From 43-108 sp001915545 (GTDB taxonomy: Bacteria > Bacteroidota > Bacteroidia > Bacteroidales > Bacteroidaceae), in assembly GCA_902491215.1 (NCBI GenBank), contig CABUGV010000029.1, positions 1 through 44,672 of the forward strand: a stretch of 44,672 nt of DNA, given 5' to 3'. The notes below the pieces were generated by a model that saw only the letters and a list, made by a program, of their open reading frames with translations, had not been told where the DNA came from and did not search any database. Below, in pieces: positions 7,713 to 17,235 of the stretch (positions are counted from its first letter, which is position 1; each line of letters starts with the position of its first letter). Both the position numbers and the translations under genes were made by a program.

Positions 7713-9116
7713 TCATTTGTTATATGCAGACTCTCCGTGTTCGTATACATCAAGTCCCTCTTCCTCTATGCGCTTCGGAACACGCAGACCGTGAACCTTG
7801 TCGAGCACCTTGAAGATTATGTATCCCATAACAGCAGCCCATGCACTGATTACCACAGCTCCGAAAATCTGAGCTCCGAGGAATCCGAAACCACCTCCGT
7901 AGAAAAGACCTCCGTCGACAGCCAAAAGACCTGTCATTATTGTGCCGAGTGAACCGCAAACTCCGTGTACAGAAGAAGCACCCACCGGATCGTCTATCTT
8001 AAGTTTGTGATCTATGAAATCAACCGCAAATATCATCACTGTACCGCAGACAGCACCGATTATAACTGCACCGAGAGGAGAAACAAGGTCGCATCCGGCA
8101 GTAACACCTACGAGTCCAGCAAGTATACCGTTGAGTGTAAATGAAAGTGACGGTTTGCCATACTTGAACCAGCTTACGAACAATGCAAAGACACCTCCTG
8201 TACATGCTGCAAGGTTGGTTGTGAGGAACACGTGTGAAATGGCAGTTTGATCAGCACCTGTTGCAGCTGCAAGCTGTGAACCCGGGTTGAATCCGAACCA
8301 TCCGAACCAGAGAATGAACACTCCAAGACATGCAAGTGTGAGGCTGTGTCCTGGTATGGCCTTAGGTTTGCCGTCGGCTGTATATTTGCCCAAACGCGGA
8401 CCGAGTATCGCAGCTCCGACGAGCGAAATCCATCCTCCTACAGAGTGTACGACTGCTGAACCTGCAAAATCGTGGAACGTGAATCCGAATGTGTCCATCA
8501 TGAACGAACCTTCTGAACCGTCCATCAGCCAGCCGCCGCCCCATGTCCAATGACCGGAAACAGGATATATCAGTACGCTGATTGCTACTGTATATACAAG
8601 ATACATGGAAAATTTTGTGCGCTCGGCCATTGCACCTGAGACGATAGTGGCAGATGTGGCACAGAATACTGTCTGGAGAATCAGAAAACCTTCAATAGGC
8701 AGACCGTTGCCTATGATTTTGTCCATCATGTCGAGGTCGATGAAATGCGGCGCTCCTACAAATCCTCCTGTTCCGAACATAAGACCGAATCCGATTAGCC
8801 AGAACAACATCGAACCTACCATGAAGTCTACAAGATTCTTCATCAAAATGTTGGCGGTGTTCTTCATTCGCGTGAATCCTGCCTCGACCAATGCAAATCC
8901 CGGCTGCATGAAAAATACAAGCATTGCGGCAAGAAGCATCCAGACCGTGTTCAAACCTGTGGCAAGTTCAGCTGTGGCGTCGGCTGTGGCGTCGGCTCCG
9001 GCACCTTCTTCTTGTGCCGACAAAGCAAACGGAATCAGCATAAGCATGGCAATAGCCATAGACCTCTTGAGACTGTATGAAAGAAATCTCTTTCCCGACT
9101 TTTCCTTCATAATCAA
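7713..9116 (-). CDS. amtB: Ammonium transporter
   Basis: 467 residues, an Amt/Mep/Rh family inner-membrane channel that takes up ammonium. It starts with a cleavable-looking signal segment (hydrophobic stretch ending ALSAQ), then about 11 hydrophobic helices. Family signatures present include DFAGSAVVHSVGGW and FGWFGFNPGSQLA. The gene follows the PII gene by 47 bases on the same strand. PII proteins plug AmtB when nitrogen is plentiful, so the two are almost always partners. Product identity is very sure; whether it also senses ammonium is not visible. Confidence 0.95.
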   Translation of the reverse strand: MIMKEKSGKRFLSYSLKRSMAIAMLMLIPFALSAQEEGAGADATADATAELATGLNTVWMLLAAMLVFFMQPGFALVEAGFTRMKNTANILMKNLVDFMVGSMLFWLIGFGLMFGTGGFVGAPHFIDLDMMDKIIGNGLPIEGFLILQTVFCATSATIVSGAMAERTKFSMYLVYTVAISVLIYPVSGHWTWGGGWLMDGSEGSFMMDTFGFTFHDFAGSAVVHSVGGWISLVGAAILGPRLGKYTADGKPKAIPGHSLTLACLGVFILWFGWFGFNPGSQLAAATGADQTAISHVFLTTNLAACTGGVFALFVSWFKYGKPSLSFTLNGILAGLVGVTAGCDLVSPLGAVIIGAVCGTVMIFAVDFIDHKLKIDDPVGASSVHGVCGSLGTIMTGLLAVDGGLFYGGGFGFLGAQIFGAVVISAWAAVMGYIIFKVLDKVHGLRVPKRIEEEGLDVYEHGESAYNK

Positions 9117-9163
9117 TATACTGTTATTTCCTGAAACAATTCATTTAAAAAATCTCGCCTGTT

Positions 9164-9520
9164 TTATTTCTCGTGTTCGGCATTGTAAAGTGCTATGTCG
9201 CCACGCTCTCCGGTACGTATTCTGATGGCATCCTCCACCGGAATTATGAATATGCGTCCGTCACCGATTTCTCCGGTATGTGCCGACTGCATTATGGCAT
9301 TGACTGTTTTCTCTACGTTCTTGTCGCGGACAATGATTGATATCAAAATTCTCTCTATAGAACTGGTGTCATACACGACGCCTCTATAGATTCTTCCTTC
9401 GCGGGTCTTTCCGATTCCCCTAACGTCATAATACGAGAACCATTCTATGTCGGCGTTGAGAAGCGCCTCCTTGACATCATCGAATTTGGTTCTGCGTATA
9501 ACAGCTTCAATTTTTTTCAT
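9164..9520 (-). CDS. Nitrogen regulatory protein PII
   Basis: 118 residues, a GlnB/GlnK-type trimeric signal protein that binds ATP/ADP and 2-oxoglutarate and controls AmtB. The N-terminus MKKIEAVIRRTKFDDVKEAL, the T-loop segment with the tyrosine at the uridylylation position (IYRGVVY, Tyr50), the B-loop TGEIGDGRIF and the C-terminal IRTGERGD are all in order. The T-loop differs from the usual proteobacterial sequence around the tyrosine, so uridylylation is not certain. Gene order is porin, PII, amtB. By linkage to amtB it is GlnK-like, but GlnB versus GlnK cannot be settled. Confidence 0.93.
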   Translation of the reverse strand: MKKIEAVIRRTKFDDVKEALLNADIEWFSYYDVRGIGKTREGRIYRGVVYDTSSIERILISIIVRDKNVEKTVNAIMQSAHTGEIGDGRIFIIPVEDAIRIRTGERGDIALYNAEHEK

Positions 9521-9622
9521 ATATCACATTATTTAGAATTTAGAATTAATACCTGAAAACAAATTACCTTTAAAAAAACTCCTATCGAACAAAAACGTCA
9601 GACGTATTGAACAGAGATAATG

Positions 9623-10324
9623 TCAAAGGTGCAGGCCGAAAACAAAATATGCACCTTCTGTAGCCGGATTCCATGTAGCCTTGGCATAGACAGGCAAAGA
9701 GAACTTGTCTGTTATTGCAATGTCCTTCGATACTCCCAATGAAACATTGCAGACTTCAAAGCCATCAGCATAACCGTATGTAGCGCTAGATTTCCAAGGC
9801 ACCATTCCGACTTCGGCAGACCAGTCAAGGCTCCCAAGCCTGAAAGGTGCACTTATAGAAAAATATGATGAAAACGCTCTGTCGCCATCTGCATTGTAAT
9901 CGTCACCGGCAAAATTCGTATACCAGTTCACAGCAAGAATATCAAAATCGTATCCCACCTGTGCCTCGAATACATGAGCTGTATTATGCGCTTCGTAATG
10001 GAAATATTTCTTAGTGTTGAACCAATAATCGGTCACCGATACGCTGAAACCACCAGTGGCATATCCTAAGGTAAGATCAAACTCTTTTGTATCTGTCTTG
10101 TCTATTCCTACCGACCCCCATCCTGTCAATGAGAATCCCTTGTATGATATTGAAGCCGAAGGCTGGATGCTTACACCTCCTAGATTCTGACCACGCCAAA
10201 CATAACCGCTTACAAGATCGGCACCAACGCTCGAATCAACCTTGTCTTGAGCAAACGAAACTGCCGGCATACACAATCCTAATGATAAAAGCGACAACAT
10301 CTCAATTCTCATCTTTCTTTCCAT
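9623..10324 (-). CDS. TorF-type outer membrane porin-like protein
   Basis: 233 residues with a signal peptide ending VSFAQ, then a protein made of alternating hydrophobic strands with a C-terminal aromatic-rich end (YFVFGLHL), as for an outer membrane beta-barrel. The opening GADLVSGYVWRGQNLGG resembles the TorF/Gcw_chp putative porins (PF09694). It is the first gene of the unit with PII and amtB (103-base gap to PII), suggesting it lets a nitrogen compound across the outer membrane, but the substrate is inferred only from that linkage. An ATG four codons in (10312) is an alternative start. Confidence 0.7.
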   Translation of the reverse strand: MERKMRIEMLSLLSLGLCMPAVSFAQDKVDSSVGADLVSGYVWRGQNLGGVSIQPSASISYKGFSLTGWGSVGIDKTDTKEFDLTLGYATGGFSVSVTDYWFNTKKYFHYEAHNTAHVFEAQVGYDFDILAVNWYTNFAGDDYNADGDRAFSSYFSISAPFRLGSLDWSAEVGMVPWKSSATYGYADGFEVCNVSLGVSKDIAITDKFSLPVYAKATWNPATEGAYFVFGLHL

Positions 10325-10616
10325 AATCGTTGAATTTTAATTATACATCAATGAATCTACTCAAATATTATTTTGATAGCAAAATTCATTATTTATATAC
10401 TTTTATCTTTATTTGCCTGCAAAATTATATCTTTTTGCACTTATATTCATAAAATAAGCAATCTTTTTATCATACAAAATTCCATATATTTCAAAGTATA
10501 AGATAAACAGATATAAATTGTATTATTTTGTAAGCAAAAACATAGTAATTGATTTACATATATAAGTACAGGTCTTTTATAAGAGTAATTATGATATTAA
10601 ATTAGGAATAAAAAAA
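10325..10616. other. AT-rich leader of the ammonium operon
   Basis: Nearly 300 bases with no open frame worth calling. A minus-strand -7 element TAATTTTG lies at 10427 to 10420, about 95 bases before the porin start, with no good -33 TTTG. The rest is plain AT-rich sequence up to the terminator of the B12 operon. Confidence 0.5.
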
Positions 10617-10653
10617 GGCGTCTACGGCATAATAATGATATGCCATAGACGCC
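10610..10653 (-). terminator. Terminator of the B12 uptake operon
   Basis: GGCGTCTA (10617-10624) pairs with TAGACGCC (10646-10653); the stem continues inward after one unpaired pair with GGCATA / TATGCC. On the minus strand it is followed by a run of T (10616 down to 10610). It lies about 95 bases past the btuD stop codon. Confidence 0.85.
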
Positions 10654-10746
10654 TAAGCGTTTCAAAATGTCAGACTTTATGGTTTACAGCTATACAATTG
10701 ACATGAAAGTCTACATGAAATCCTATATAACTATAAAACGGAATTG

Positions 10747-11766
10747 TCAACGTAAGGCCTCAATAAGTTCTTCAAACGAATTGAAAGTTTTTGATACTGA
10801 ATTTCGGGACAATACGAAGTCATGTGCAGACTTAACTTCAAGAAGAGGGAGCGAAGCATCGGAGTTCTCGGACGAGAGGCAGAAATAATCCATACGATTG
10901 AGTGCATTCTGCGTCCAGTGCTTAAGCACTTCATCGTCTGTCTTAAGACATATCGAACGTCTGCCGTTGACGCCTGGCGAGAACACACCGTGCATGAGAT
11001 CGAAATGTACATTTCTCTTTTTCTCTGCAAAAAGAGTATCCATGCGGTTATTGAGAATCAAATCTTCTGTGACACCGCACTCAAGTCCGTCGGCACGTGT
11101 CAGCAACCAAAGACTGTCGGCGATGACAAGCGACTGCTCCACATTGTGAGTCGACAGAAGTATGGCCTTATTGTCCTCTCTGGCCAGACGGTGCAGAAGA
11201 ATCATTATGTCGATGCAGCTGACGATGTCGAGAAAGGCAGTAGGCTCATCAAGCAATATTACGGGGCATTCCTGAACAAGCGCTTTAGCAATCATAACCT
11301 TCTGACGCTCGCCGTCGGAAAGTTCGGCCACGTATCGCGAAGACTTATCGGCAACGCCTACTTGCTCAAGGGCATGTTCTATCATCAATTTGTCTGCGCG
11401 TCTTAGACGGCCGAAGAAACCTGTATGAGGCTGACGCCCCAAAGCTACAAGTTCGTAAACTGTCAATCCTCCAGCCTGTGTTTTGTCTGTCAACACAACA
11501 CCTACAAGTCTGGAAAGTTCACGTTCAGAATAAGTATCTATAGGTCTGCCGAACAGTTCCAATGAGCCTGACAACTGAGGCTGTGAAGCAGAGAGGGTTC
11601 GCAGAAGCGTAGATTTTCCTACACCGTTGGCACCCAGCATACATGTCAGTCTACCTCTGTGCAGACAGAAATCCAGGTGCTCATGTATCATGCTTGTGTG
11701 CTTGCCGTTACGGTATCCGATACTCAAGTCACGGCCTTCAATAACTACAGTAGATTGCTTGTCCAT
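10747..11766 (-). CDS. btuD: Vitamin B12 ABC transporter, ATP-binding protein
   Basis: 339 residues. Walker A GANGVGKST (45-53), signature LSDGERQ (149-155), Walker B LLDEPT (171-176) and the switch histidine in STHN (205-208) are intact, so it should drive the importer. Sequence type is that of FecE/BtuD ATPases for siderophores and corrinoids; assignment to B12 rests on the riboswitch, btuB and btuF upstream. It is about 85 residues longer than E. coli BtuD (249): a C-terminal extension from about residue 250 has no motif I recognise. The start codon overlaps the btuC stop by one base (TGATG), indicating coupling. Confidence 0.88.
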   Translation of the reverse strand: MDKQSTVVIEGRDLSIGYRNGKHTSMIHEHLDFCLHRGRLTCMLGANGVGKSTLLRTLSASQPQLSGSLELFGRPIDTYSERELSRLVGVVLTDKTQAGGLTVYELVALGRQPHTGFFGRLRRADKLMIEHALEQVGVADKSSRYVAELSDGERQKVMIAKALVQECPVILLDEPTAFLDIVSCIDIMILLHRLAREDNKAILLSTHNVEQSLVIADSLWLLTRADGLECGVTEDLILNNRMDTLFAEKKRNVHFDLMHGVFSPGVNGRRSICLKTDDEVLKHWTQNALNRMDYFCLSSENSDASLPLLEVKSAHDFVLSRNSVSKTFNSFEELIEALR

Positions 11767-12806
11767 CAGTTGAAGTATTGGATTTTACGCTGGTTAATGA
11801 TGACATATATTATTACTGGTGCACCGAGCACAGGAGTTACGGCATTAAGAGGAATAATGCCGTTGTCGCCGGGTATGATGCAGATGAGATTGCAGAGCAG
11901 GGCTGTTGCCGCACCGGAGAGAAGCGTCACAGGCATAAGAGAATTGTGGTTGGATGTGCCCAGCATGAGGCGGGCCACATGAGGAACGGCAAGTCCTATG
12001 AAGGATATAGGACCGCAGAAAGATGTGGTCACAGCCGTAAGTATACCTGTCGAAGCAAGCATGAGGTTGCGTACCCTTTTAATATTTATTCCAAGGTTCT
12101 CTGCATAACGTGTACCCAGCAGAAGCGCGTTCATCGGTTTTATAAGAAGTACGGCCATTGCCAATCCCAACAGCACAACTATGGTAAAAGCTGGAAGCTG
12201 GTCAACAGAGACACCTCCGAAATTGCCCATTCCCCATACCATATAAGACTGGACACCTTCGGCCGAAGAAAAGAAATTGAGAAGCGAAATGAGCGATGAT
12301 GCCACATAACCAATCATTATGCCGACAATCAGAAGCATAACGCTGTTCTTGATTACAGTGGACAAAAGAAGGATTATTCCCAAAATAACTGCAGCTCCGG
12401 CAAAAGCACCGAACAGAACAGAAATGAAACCAGACAGAGTGAATGCACCGGCTGTAACAGCACCGCCGCTGGCAAGAATAACAAGAGCCACTCCTAGACT
12501 TGCGCCTGAACTTATGCCGAGGATAGACGAATCGGCAAGAGGATTGCTGAACACCGTCTGAAGCATAAGTCCGGAAACTGAAAGGGATGCTCCGCAAAGC
12601 AGTGCTGTGATGCACTGTGGCAGGCGCAACTCAAGTACAATGAATTTCCATGTTTCATTTTCGGGTTCTCTTCCTGCAAGAATATCGGCAACAGCAGAAA
12701 ATGGTATGTCAGCCGAACCGAACAGCAGATTTGCCACGGCAAGAACAAGTGTCACGACAACCAATGCTCCGCTCAATATGTAGAATCTCTTATTCACTTC
12801 TGTCAT
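11766..12806 (-). CDS. btuC: Vitamin B12 ABC transporter, permease
   Basis: 346 residues, a FecCD/BtuC-type inner-membrane permease (PF01032) with about ten hydrophobic segments. Family landmarks: LRLPQCITALLCGASLSVSG near the N-terminus, NPLADSSILGISSGA, and FIGLAVPHVARLMLG in the loop that contacts the ATPase. It moves corrinoid from the periplasmic binding protein into the cytoplasm together with BtuD. It follows btuF by 68 bases and its stop overlaps the btuD start. Siderophore permeases look alike, so specificity is taken from the operon. Confidence 0.88.
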   Translation of the reverse strand: MTEVNKRFYILSGALVVVTLVLAVANLLFGSADIPFSAVADILAGREPENETWKFIVLELRLPQCITALLCGASLSVSGLMLQTVFSNPLADSSILGISSGASLGVALVILASGGAVTAGAFTLSGFISVLFGAFAGAAVILGIILLLSTVIKNSVMLLIVGIMIGYVASSLISLLNFFSSAEGVQSYMVWGMGNFGGVSVDQLPAFTIVVLLGLAMAVLLIKPMNALLLGTRYAENLGINIKRVRNLMLASTGILTAVTTSFCGPISFIGLAVPHVARLMLGTSNHNSLMPVTLLSGAATALLCNLICIIPGDNGIIPLNAVTPVLGAPVIIYVIINQRKIQYFN

Positions 12807-12874
12807 TTATAAAAAAGATGTGTTGGAAATGAATGATCTCTGTTTTATTCAAAAAAACAAATAAAGGTCAGTGG

Positions 12875-14014
12875 TCATTCATCCGCTAAATTACTGAAAT
12901 ATTCCGGAACATAGCCTTCAAGCAGTTCAGGATGGATAATTTTCGCTATATCCTTAAGGAGTTTCTCTGGATGGAACGTCAATTCTTCATAATAAGGAAT
13001 ACGATTTGTGTTGCATCCGTATATATGCTTTTCCTTGAAAGCTTTGAAACGTGCATAAGGAGCATAGTCGGTCTTCAGTTCCTTATATGTCTTGTCGGTC
13101 TTCTGATTATACTTCACGAACCAGTAGTCTGCATCGCGTGCCGCATCAAACACTGCTTCGAAAGACATAGGCACAGAACCGCTGTTCTTCAGATCAGAGA
13201 ATATATAATCGGCACCGGCATCTGCATAAAGTTTTCCGGTAGTACTGTTTCCGCCTGGAATATACCATGCAGAACCATATCTGAGATCGCTCAGAACTGT
13301 AGGCCTGTTTTCTGCATTTTTCACAGCATCACGCACAGACATATATTCTTTCTCTACCGATGCAAACAGCGAATCGGCCTGTTTTTCACGTCCGGCAAGC
13401 ATTCCATAGAAAAGCATCCATTCGGCACGTCCCAACGGAGATGTTTCCATGTAGTCGGCACACTCTATGATGGGAATATTAAGTTTGCCTATACGTCCAT
13501 ATCCGCCATTATTCTCAAACGGCGACAACATAATTGCATCAGGCGAGAGTGCAATGACTTTTTCTATGTCAGGATTCATGCCGTTGCCGCAATCCATTAT
13601 CTTGCCTTCGCCATGAAGTTTTTGTATCTTCGGCATCTTGAAGTATTCCATATTGCATACACCAGCAATACTTCCTATTGCACCAAGCTCGTCAAGCAGT
13701 CCTCCATGAACCACGGAATATACAAGTGCTTTTTTCACAGGCACACGCACCACTGTCCCTTCAGGCAAATGCTCCGGTACAGGCTTCTGCTTGTCCACAA
13801 GAACGTATATATGCAGAGTTTTCAGTGTGTCCCAAGGGTTGCGCACAGTAGCGACGGTATAGTCTGAGAATCGTACAATCTTAAGATTGGTGGCATAGCG
13901 TATCTCAAGCGTATCACCGCCGTCAACAATACAAGAGGTCTTGCTTCCTCCTGTGCAGGCAGAGAAAAGCAAGACCACAATAACTATATTGGCAAATAGT
14001 AATTTAGTTTTCAT
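12875..14014 (-). CDS. btuF: Corrinoid-binding lipoprotein of the B12 ABC importer
   Basis: 379 residues with a lipoprotein signal (Cys20 after LLFSA) and a class III periplasmic binding protein fold of the FecB/BtuF type: VKKALVYSVVHGGLLDELGA, then NPDIEKVIALSPDAIMLSPFE and a helical linker. It should hand corrinoid to BtuC. The residues after the cysteine are TGGSK with no acidic stretch, so it should stay on the periplasmic side, unlike BtuG upstream. It begins 9 bases after the btuG stop. A heme or siderophore binding role is the main alternative. Confidence 0.82.
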   Translation of the reverse strand: MKTKLLFANIVIVVLLFSACTGGSKTSCIVDGGDTLEIRYATNLKIVRFSDYTVATVRNPWDTLKTLHIYVLVDKQKPVPEHLPEGTVVRVPVKKALVYSVVHGGLLDELGAIGSIAGVCNMEYFKMPKIQKLHGEGKIMDCGNGMNPDIEKVIALSPDAIMLSPFENNGGYGRIGKLNIPIIECADYMETSPLGRAEWMLFYGMLAGREKQADSLFASVEKEYMSVRDAVKNAENRPTVLSDLRYGSAWYIPGGNSTTGKLYADAGADYIFSDLKNSGSVPMSFEAVFDAARDADYWFVKYNQKTDKTYKELKTDYAPYARFKAFKEKHIYGCNTNRIPYYEELTFHPEKLLKDIAKIIHPELLEGYVPEYFSNLADE

Positions 14015-14023
14015 ACAGACTTA

Positions 14024-15112
14024 TCAGTCTACAAAAACAACCTTCTTAGGATTTACGCCACCGCTCTCGAACTTGGCAACGAAGCTTCCATCTTTTCTGA
14101 AACGATATACATCGCCTTTTGTATCATAAGAAGAAGTACAGATGTAAATGTCGCCATTGTCAGAGTCAACACTCATGCCGTAAACAGAACTTGTAGCAAG
14201 TTCGGCTGGAGCGTATTTAAGGAATGAAGTCTGATTCCAAACGCCAGTCTTTACATTATATGTAGAGAAAGTTGTTGTTGTCGTGTATGTGCTCCAATCA
14301 GTATCTGAGTAAGCAAGGTAGATGATACCGTCGTCCTCAGCCATATTTGTTGCATTAGCAACCTTTGTAACTTCACCAGTCTTAGGATTATACATTTCAA
14401 CCGGATAAGTGTAATTCGGATAATCACCTCCGTAACTCAAAATGAATATACGTCCTTCAGATTCAAGAATCTTCTCAGGATTTGTTGAAACAGTAACAGT
14501 CTTATCTACAGTGAAAGTCCTTGTGTTGATGACGCTCATAGTGTTACCGCTTCCCCATCCTCCGTTGAGAGCATAAACGTATCCGTCTTCTTCAACGATA
14601 CCTTCAGGATTATTGTTTACCTTTACCATACCCTCTTTCTTGAGTGTCTTGGCATTTATCTTCATGACATTACCGCTATAGAGAGTTACATAGATCTTGC
14701 CGTCGTCGGCAGTCATGAAACGAGGTGAACCTTCCTCAGCTGTGAAATGAATGCTGTCGAGCTCTACACCTGCAGAATTGAGCTTTACAAGAAGATTAGA
14801 ACCATATACAGTTACATAGAGATAATCGTCATATTCAATTATGTCCTGACCTGTATCACCGAGAGATCTGCCGTTCTGAGTTTTGTAGATATCATCTATG
14901 AAAGATGCATTTCCATTAGGTGCATAGAATGAAATTCCAGCATTATTGCCGTTATAGCTTCCTTCGTTAAGTATGAAAGCACGCTTGTTAGGCAACTGTA
15001 CTGTTGAACCTCCATCTTTAAAACCATCATTGTCATCATCGCTGCACGATGTGAATGTGCAGGCCAAAGCCAATGTACAGAGTGAACCTGCAAATAATTT
15101 TCTAAAATCCAT
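14024..15112 (-). CDS. btuG: BtuG-like surface cobalamin-binding beta-propeller lipoprotein
   Basis: 362 residues. Signal peptide with lipidation at Cys23, followed by SDDDNDG, which fits the Bacteroidetes surface-export signal (Ser/Lys plus acidic residues). The rest is repeated blades of the YncE/DUF5074 type, with units such as DGKIYVTLYSGNVMKINAKTL and EDGYVYALNGGW. In Bacteroides thetaiotaomicron the lipoprotein BtuG2 is a seven-bladed propeller that caps BtuB and captures B12 at very high affinity. Position directly after btuB (29-base gap) under a cobalamin riboswitch supports the same job here. Sequence similarity alone would give only YncE-like. Confidence 0.75.
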   Translation of the reverse strand: MDFRKLFAGSLCTLALACTFTSCSDDDNDGFKDGGSTVQLPNKRAFILNEGSYNGNNAGISFYAPNGNASFIDDIYKTQNGRSLGDTGQDIIEYDDYLYVTVYGSNLLVKLNSAGVELDSIHFTAEEGSPRFMTADDGKIYVTLYSGNVMKINAKTLKKEGMVKVNNNPEGIVEEDGYVYALNGGWGSGNTMSVINTRTFTVDKTVTVSTNPEKILESEGRIFILSYGGDYPNYTYPVEMYNPKTGEVTKVANATNMAEDDGIIYLAYSDTDWSTYTTTTTFSTYNVKTGVWNQTSFLKYAPAELATSSVYGMSVDSDNGDIYICTSSYDTKGDVYRFRKDGSFVAKFESGGVNPKKVVFVD

Positions 15113-15141
15113 AATAATACTTTTTATTTATCTGTTTATGT

Positions 15142-17172
15142 TTAAAAATCTATTCTCACCGTTCCTCTCCACGATCTTCCGGGCATAGGATAATATTTTA
15201 TAACATCATACTGCTCATCCATCAGGTTTATGACTTCGGCCTGAAGGCGCAGCTTCACATTCTTTATACTGAATGTATGCGATGCCGAAAGCGAATGTTC
15301 CTGATAGCCCTTTATGAGATTTTCAGGGATGTTCTGCTTCTGAAAATACCTGTCGCCGGCGAACACGGCACTGTAACCCAAATCAACCCAAGGTGTCTCG
15401 AACATAAGCGAAGCGCTTCCGCTGTGGCGCGGTGTGTAAGGTATCTGATCGCCGTAATTCTTGGCATCCGGATTTGTCTGATCCGTAGCGTGCTGATATG
15501 TATAGCTTCCTGAAAGCGTCATCTTTATATTGTTTGTCAATACAAACTTTGCCTGCAGTGAAACGTCAGCACCCAAGATGTCGACCTTGCCGTAGTTGAC
15601 CATTTTCCAAACATAAGTAGAAGGAAAAGCTACAATCTTATCATCTACTTTGTTGTAATAGCAATCGGCTGTAATCAATATGAAATCGGTAAACGCAAAA
15701 GGCGCTCCGTTCCATGTTATACCGAAATTGTATTCGTGAGCCTTCTCAGGATCGAGACCGGCATTTCCCATACGCTGGTAATACATGTCATTGAATGTAG
15801 GCACTCGAAAAGTGTCCTTATACATAAGTCTCAGGAACAAGTTGCTTCTTCTCCAAGGCTTGTACATGACCGATACCGTAGGCGAAAGATGAAGACGGTC
15901 GTCCGGACGCTCACCGGTCTCAACAGATTCAGTCATGAAAGTATTGACAAGAGTACCGGAAAATGTAAGCGAACGCCATACATATTTGGCATTCAATGCC
16001 GACAACCACGAAGTACGTACAGGCTGCGGAGCCGAAGGCAGATTGCTGTCGAGCGTATTCACAGCAAAATCGTTTGCCCAAGACATTGCCAGTCTGCGTA
16101 CAGGCTTCCACATGAATGTGCCCGACAGATAATATTCGTTCTGCGTATTGATATCTATCTGTTTGCCACCTTCATATTTTACATTCGTGTCGACATATTT
16201 GCTCCATGAATAGTTATATTTTGCCAGGGCCTGCATGCTCCATTCTTCAGAAAGCTCGTTTTCATACTTCATCTGTACAAATCCGTTCTTATCCCAAAGA
16301 CGTTCATTGGCCTGGTCGTTATATAAAATTACAGAACCAGGCAACCCTCGCTCAGAATCAAAATAATAACCTTTGACACTGAGACGACTGTGTTCGTTTA
16401 TGTCGTGACGAACATTGCCTTCAACGTGCCACGAATGCACATCGCTGTTTTTCCGCTTTTCTTCAGTTGTATATTTTCCATTTACCAGTTCAAACGGATA
16501 TTCTCCGTCGGCATACAGAAAGTTACCCGACAGCGAACCTATTGTATTCTTTCCCAGACGTTGCGTCCATCTGATCGAAGGATTTATCAAACCGAAAGAG
16601 CCTCCTTTTATCTGTCCGCTGAACTTATAATTTCTATCTGCATCAAGCAGTGCATCTCTGCTGAACAACTCCAGCACACCGGCCGAAGCAAAAGCGCGTG
16701 CCGACTGCATCAGTTCGCTGGTCTGTCCTATCGAAAGAGAAAGCATCTCGATATCGTCAAGATTGAATCGGCCTATGTCTATCTGCCCTGCCTGACAATT
16801 GCTTACGACTACACCGTCATACACTACAGCAGTGTGTTCTGCACCGAGACTTCTTACAGAAACAGTCTTCAGTCCACCTATGCCCCCGTAATCCTTTACA
16901 TCGGCACCTGCAAACCGGCGCACTGCATCTGCAACATTCTGAAGAGCCAATCCCTCCAGCTCTTTTCTTCCTATAACCTGTGTAGGATATGACACTGCAT
17001 TGCGCTGCGGCATACGTCTGGCACTCACTGTCACATCCGGAATGTCATGTACACGCCCGGTTATGCTGTCATTCGATGCTACCTGTGCCTTTGCGGACAA
17101 AGGAGCAAGAACGGACAACACTACGACAAAACGCAAGTCGGCATTATATGCTGGTCCCTTAATTTTCATCAA
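15142..17172 (-). CDS. btuB: TonB-dependent cobalamin receptor
   Basis: 676 residues: signal peptide ending LSAKAQ, then a plug domain (DVTVSARRMPQ, ELEGLALQNVADAVRRFAGADVKDYGGIGGLKTVSVRSLG, DGVVVSN) and a 22-strand-type barrel ending in aromatic residues (WRGTVRIDF). BtuB imports B12 across the outer membrane using TonB energy; it is shorter than carbohydrate SusC receptors and lacks their extra N-terminal domain. First gene after the riboswitch. A second ATG one codon in (17169) is an equal start choice. Confidence 0.92.
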   Translation of the reverse strand: MMKIKGPAYNADLRFVVVLSVLAPLSAKAQVASNDSITGRVHDIPDVTVSARRMPQRNAVSYPTQVIGRKELEGLALQNVADAVRRFAGADVKDYGGIGGLKTVSVRSLGAEHTAVVYDGVVVSNCQAGQIDIGRFNLDDIEMLSLSIGQTSELMQSARAFASAGVLELFSRDALLDADRNYKFSGQIKGGSFGLINPSIRWTQRLGKNTIGSLSGNFLYADGEYPFELVNGKYTTEEKRKNSDVHSWHVEGNVRHDINEHSRLSVKGYYFDSERGLPGSVILYNDQANERLWDKNGFVQMKYENELSEEWSMQALAKYNYSWSKYVDTNVKYEGGKQIDINTQNEYYLSGTFMWKPVRRLAMSWANDFAVNTLDSNLPSAPQPVRTSWLSALNAKYVWRSLTFSGTLVNTFMTESVETGERPDDRLHLSPTVSVMYKPWRRSNLFLRLMYKDTFRVPTFNDMYYQRMGNAGLDPEKAHEYNFGITWNGAPFAFTDFILITADCYYNKVDDKIVAFPSTYVWKMVNYGKVDILGADVSLQAKFVLTNNIKMTLSGSYTYQHATDQTNPDAKNYGDQIPYTPRHSGSASLMFETPWVDLGYSAVFAGDRYFQKQNIPENLIKGYQEHSLSASHTFSIKNVKLRLQAEVINLMDEQYDVIKYYPMPGRSWRGTVRIDF

Positions 17173-17235
17173 CTGTCAGTATAAAAACAAATTCAGACTT
17201 TGCTGTCCTTTCCTCGAGAACGCAAAATTATATAC

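Noticed and set aside
8225..8240. CACGTG-type palindrome as a third parS site
   Set aside because: ACACGTGT lacks the GTTTC/GAAAC arms and lies inside the amtB coding sequence.
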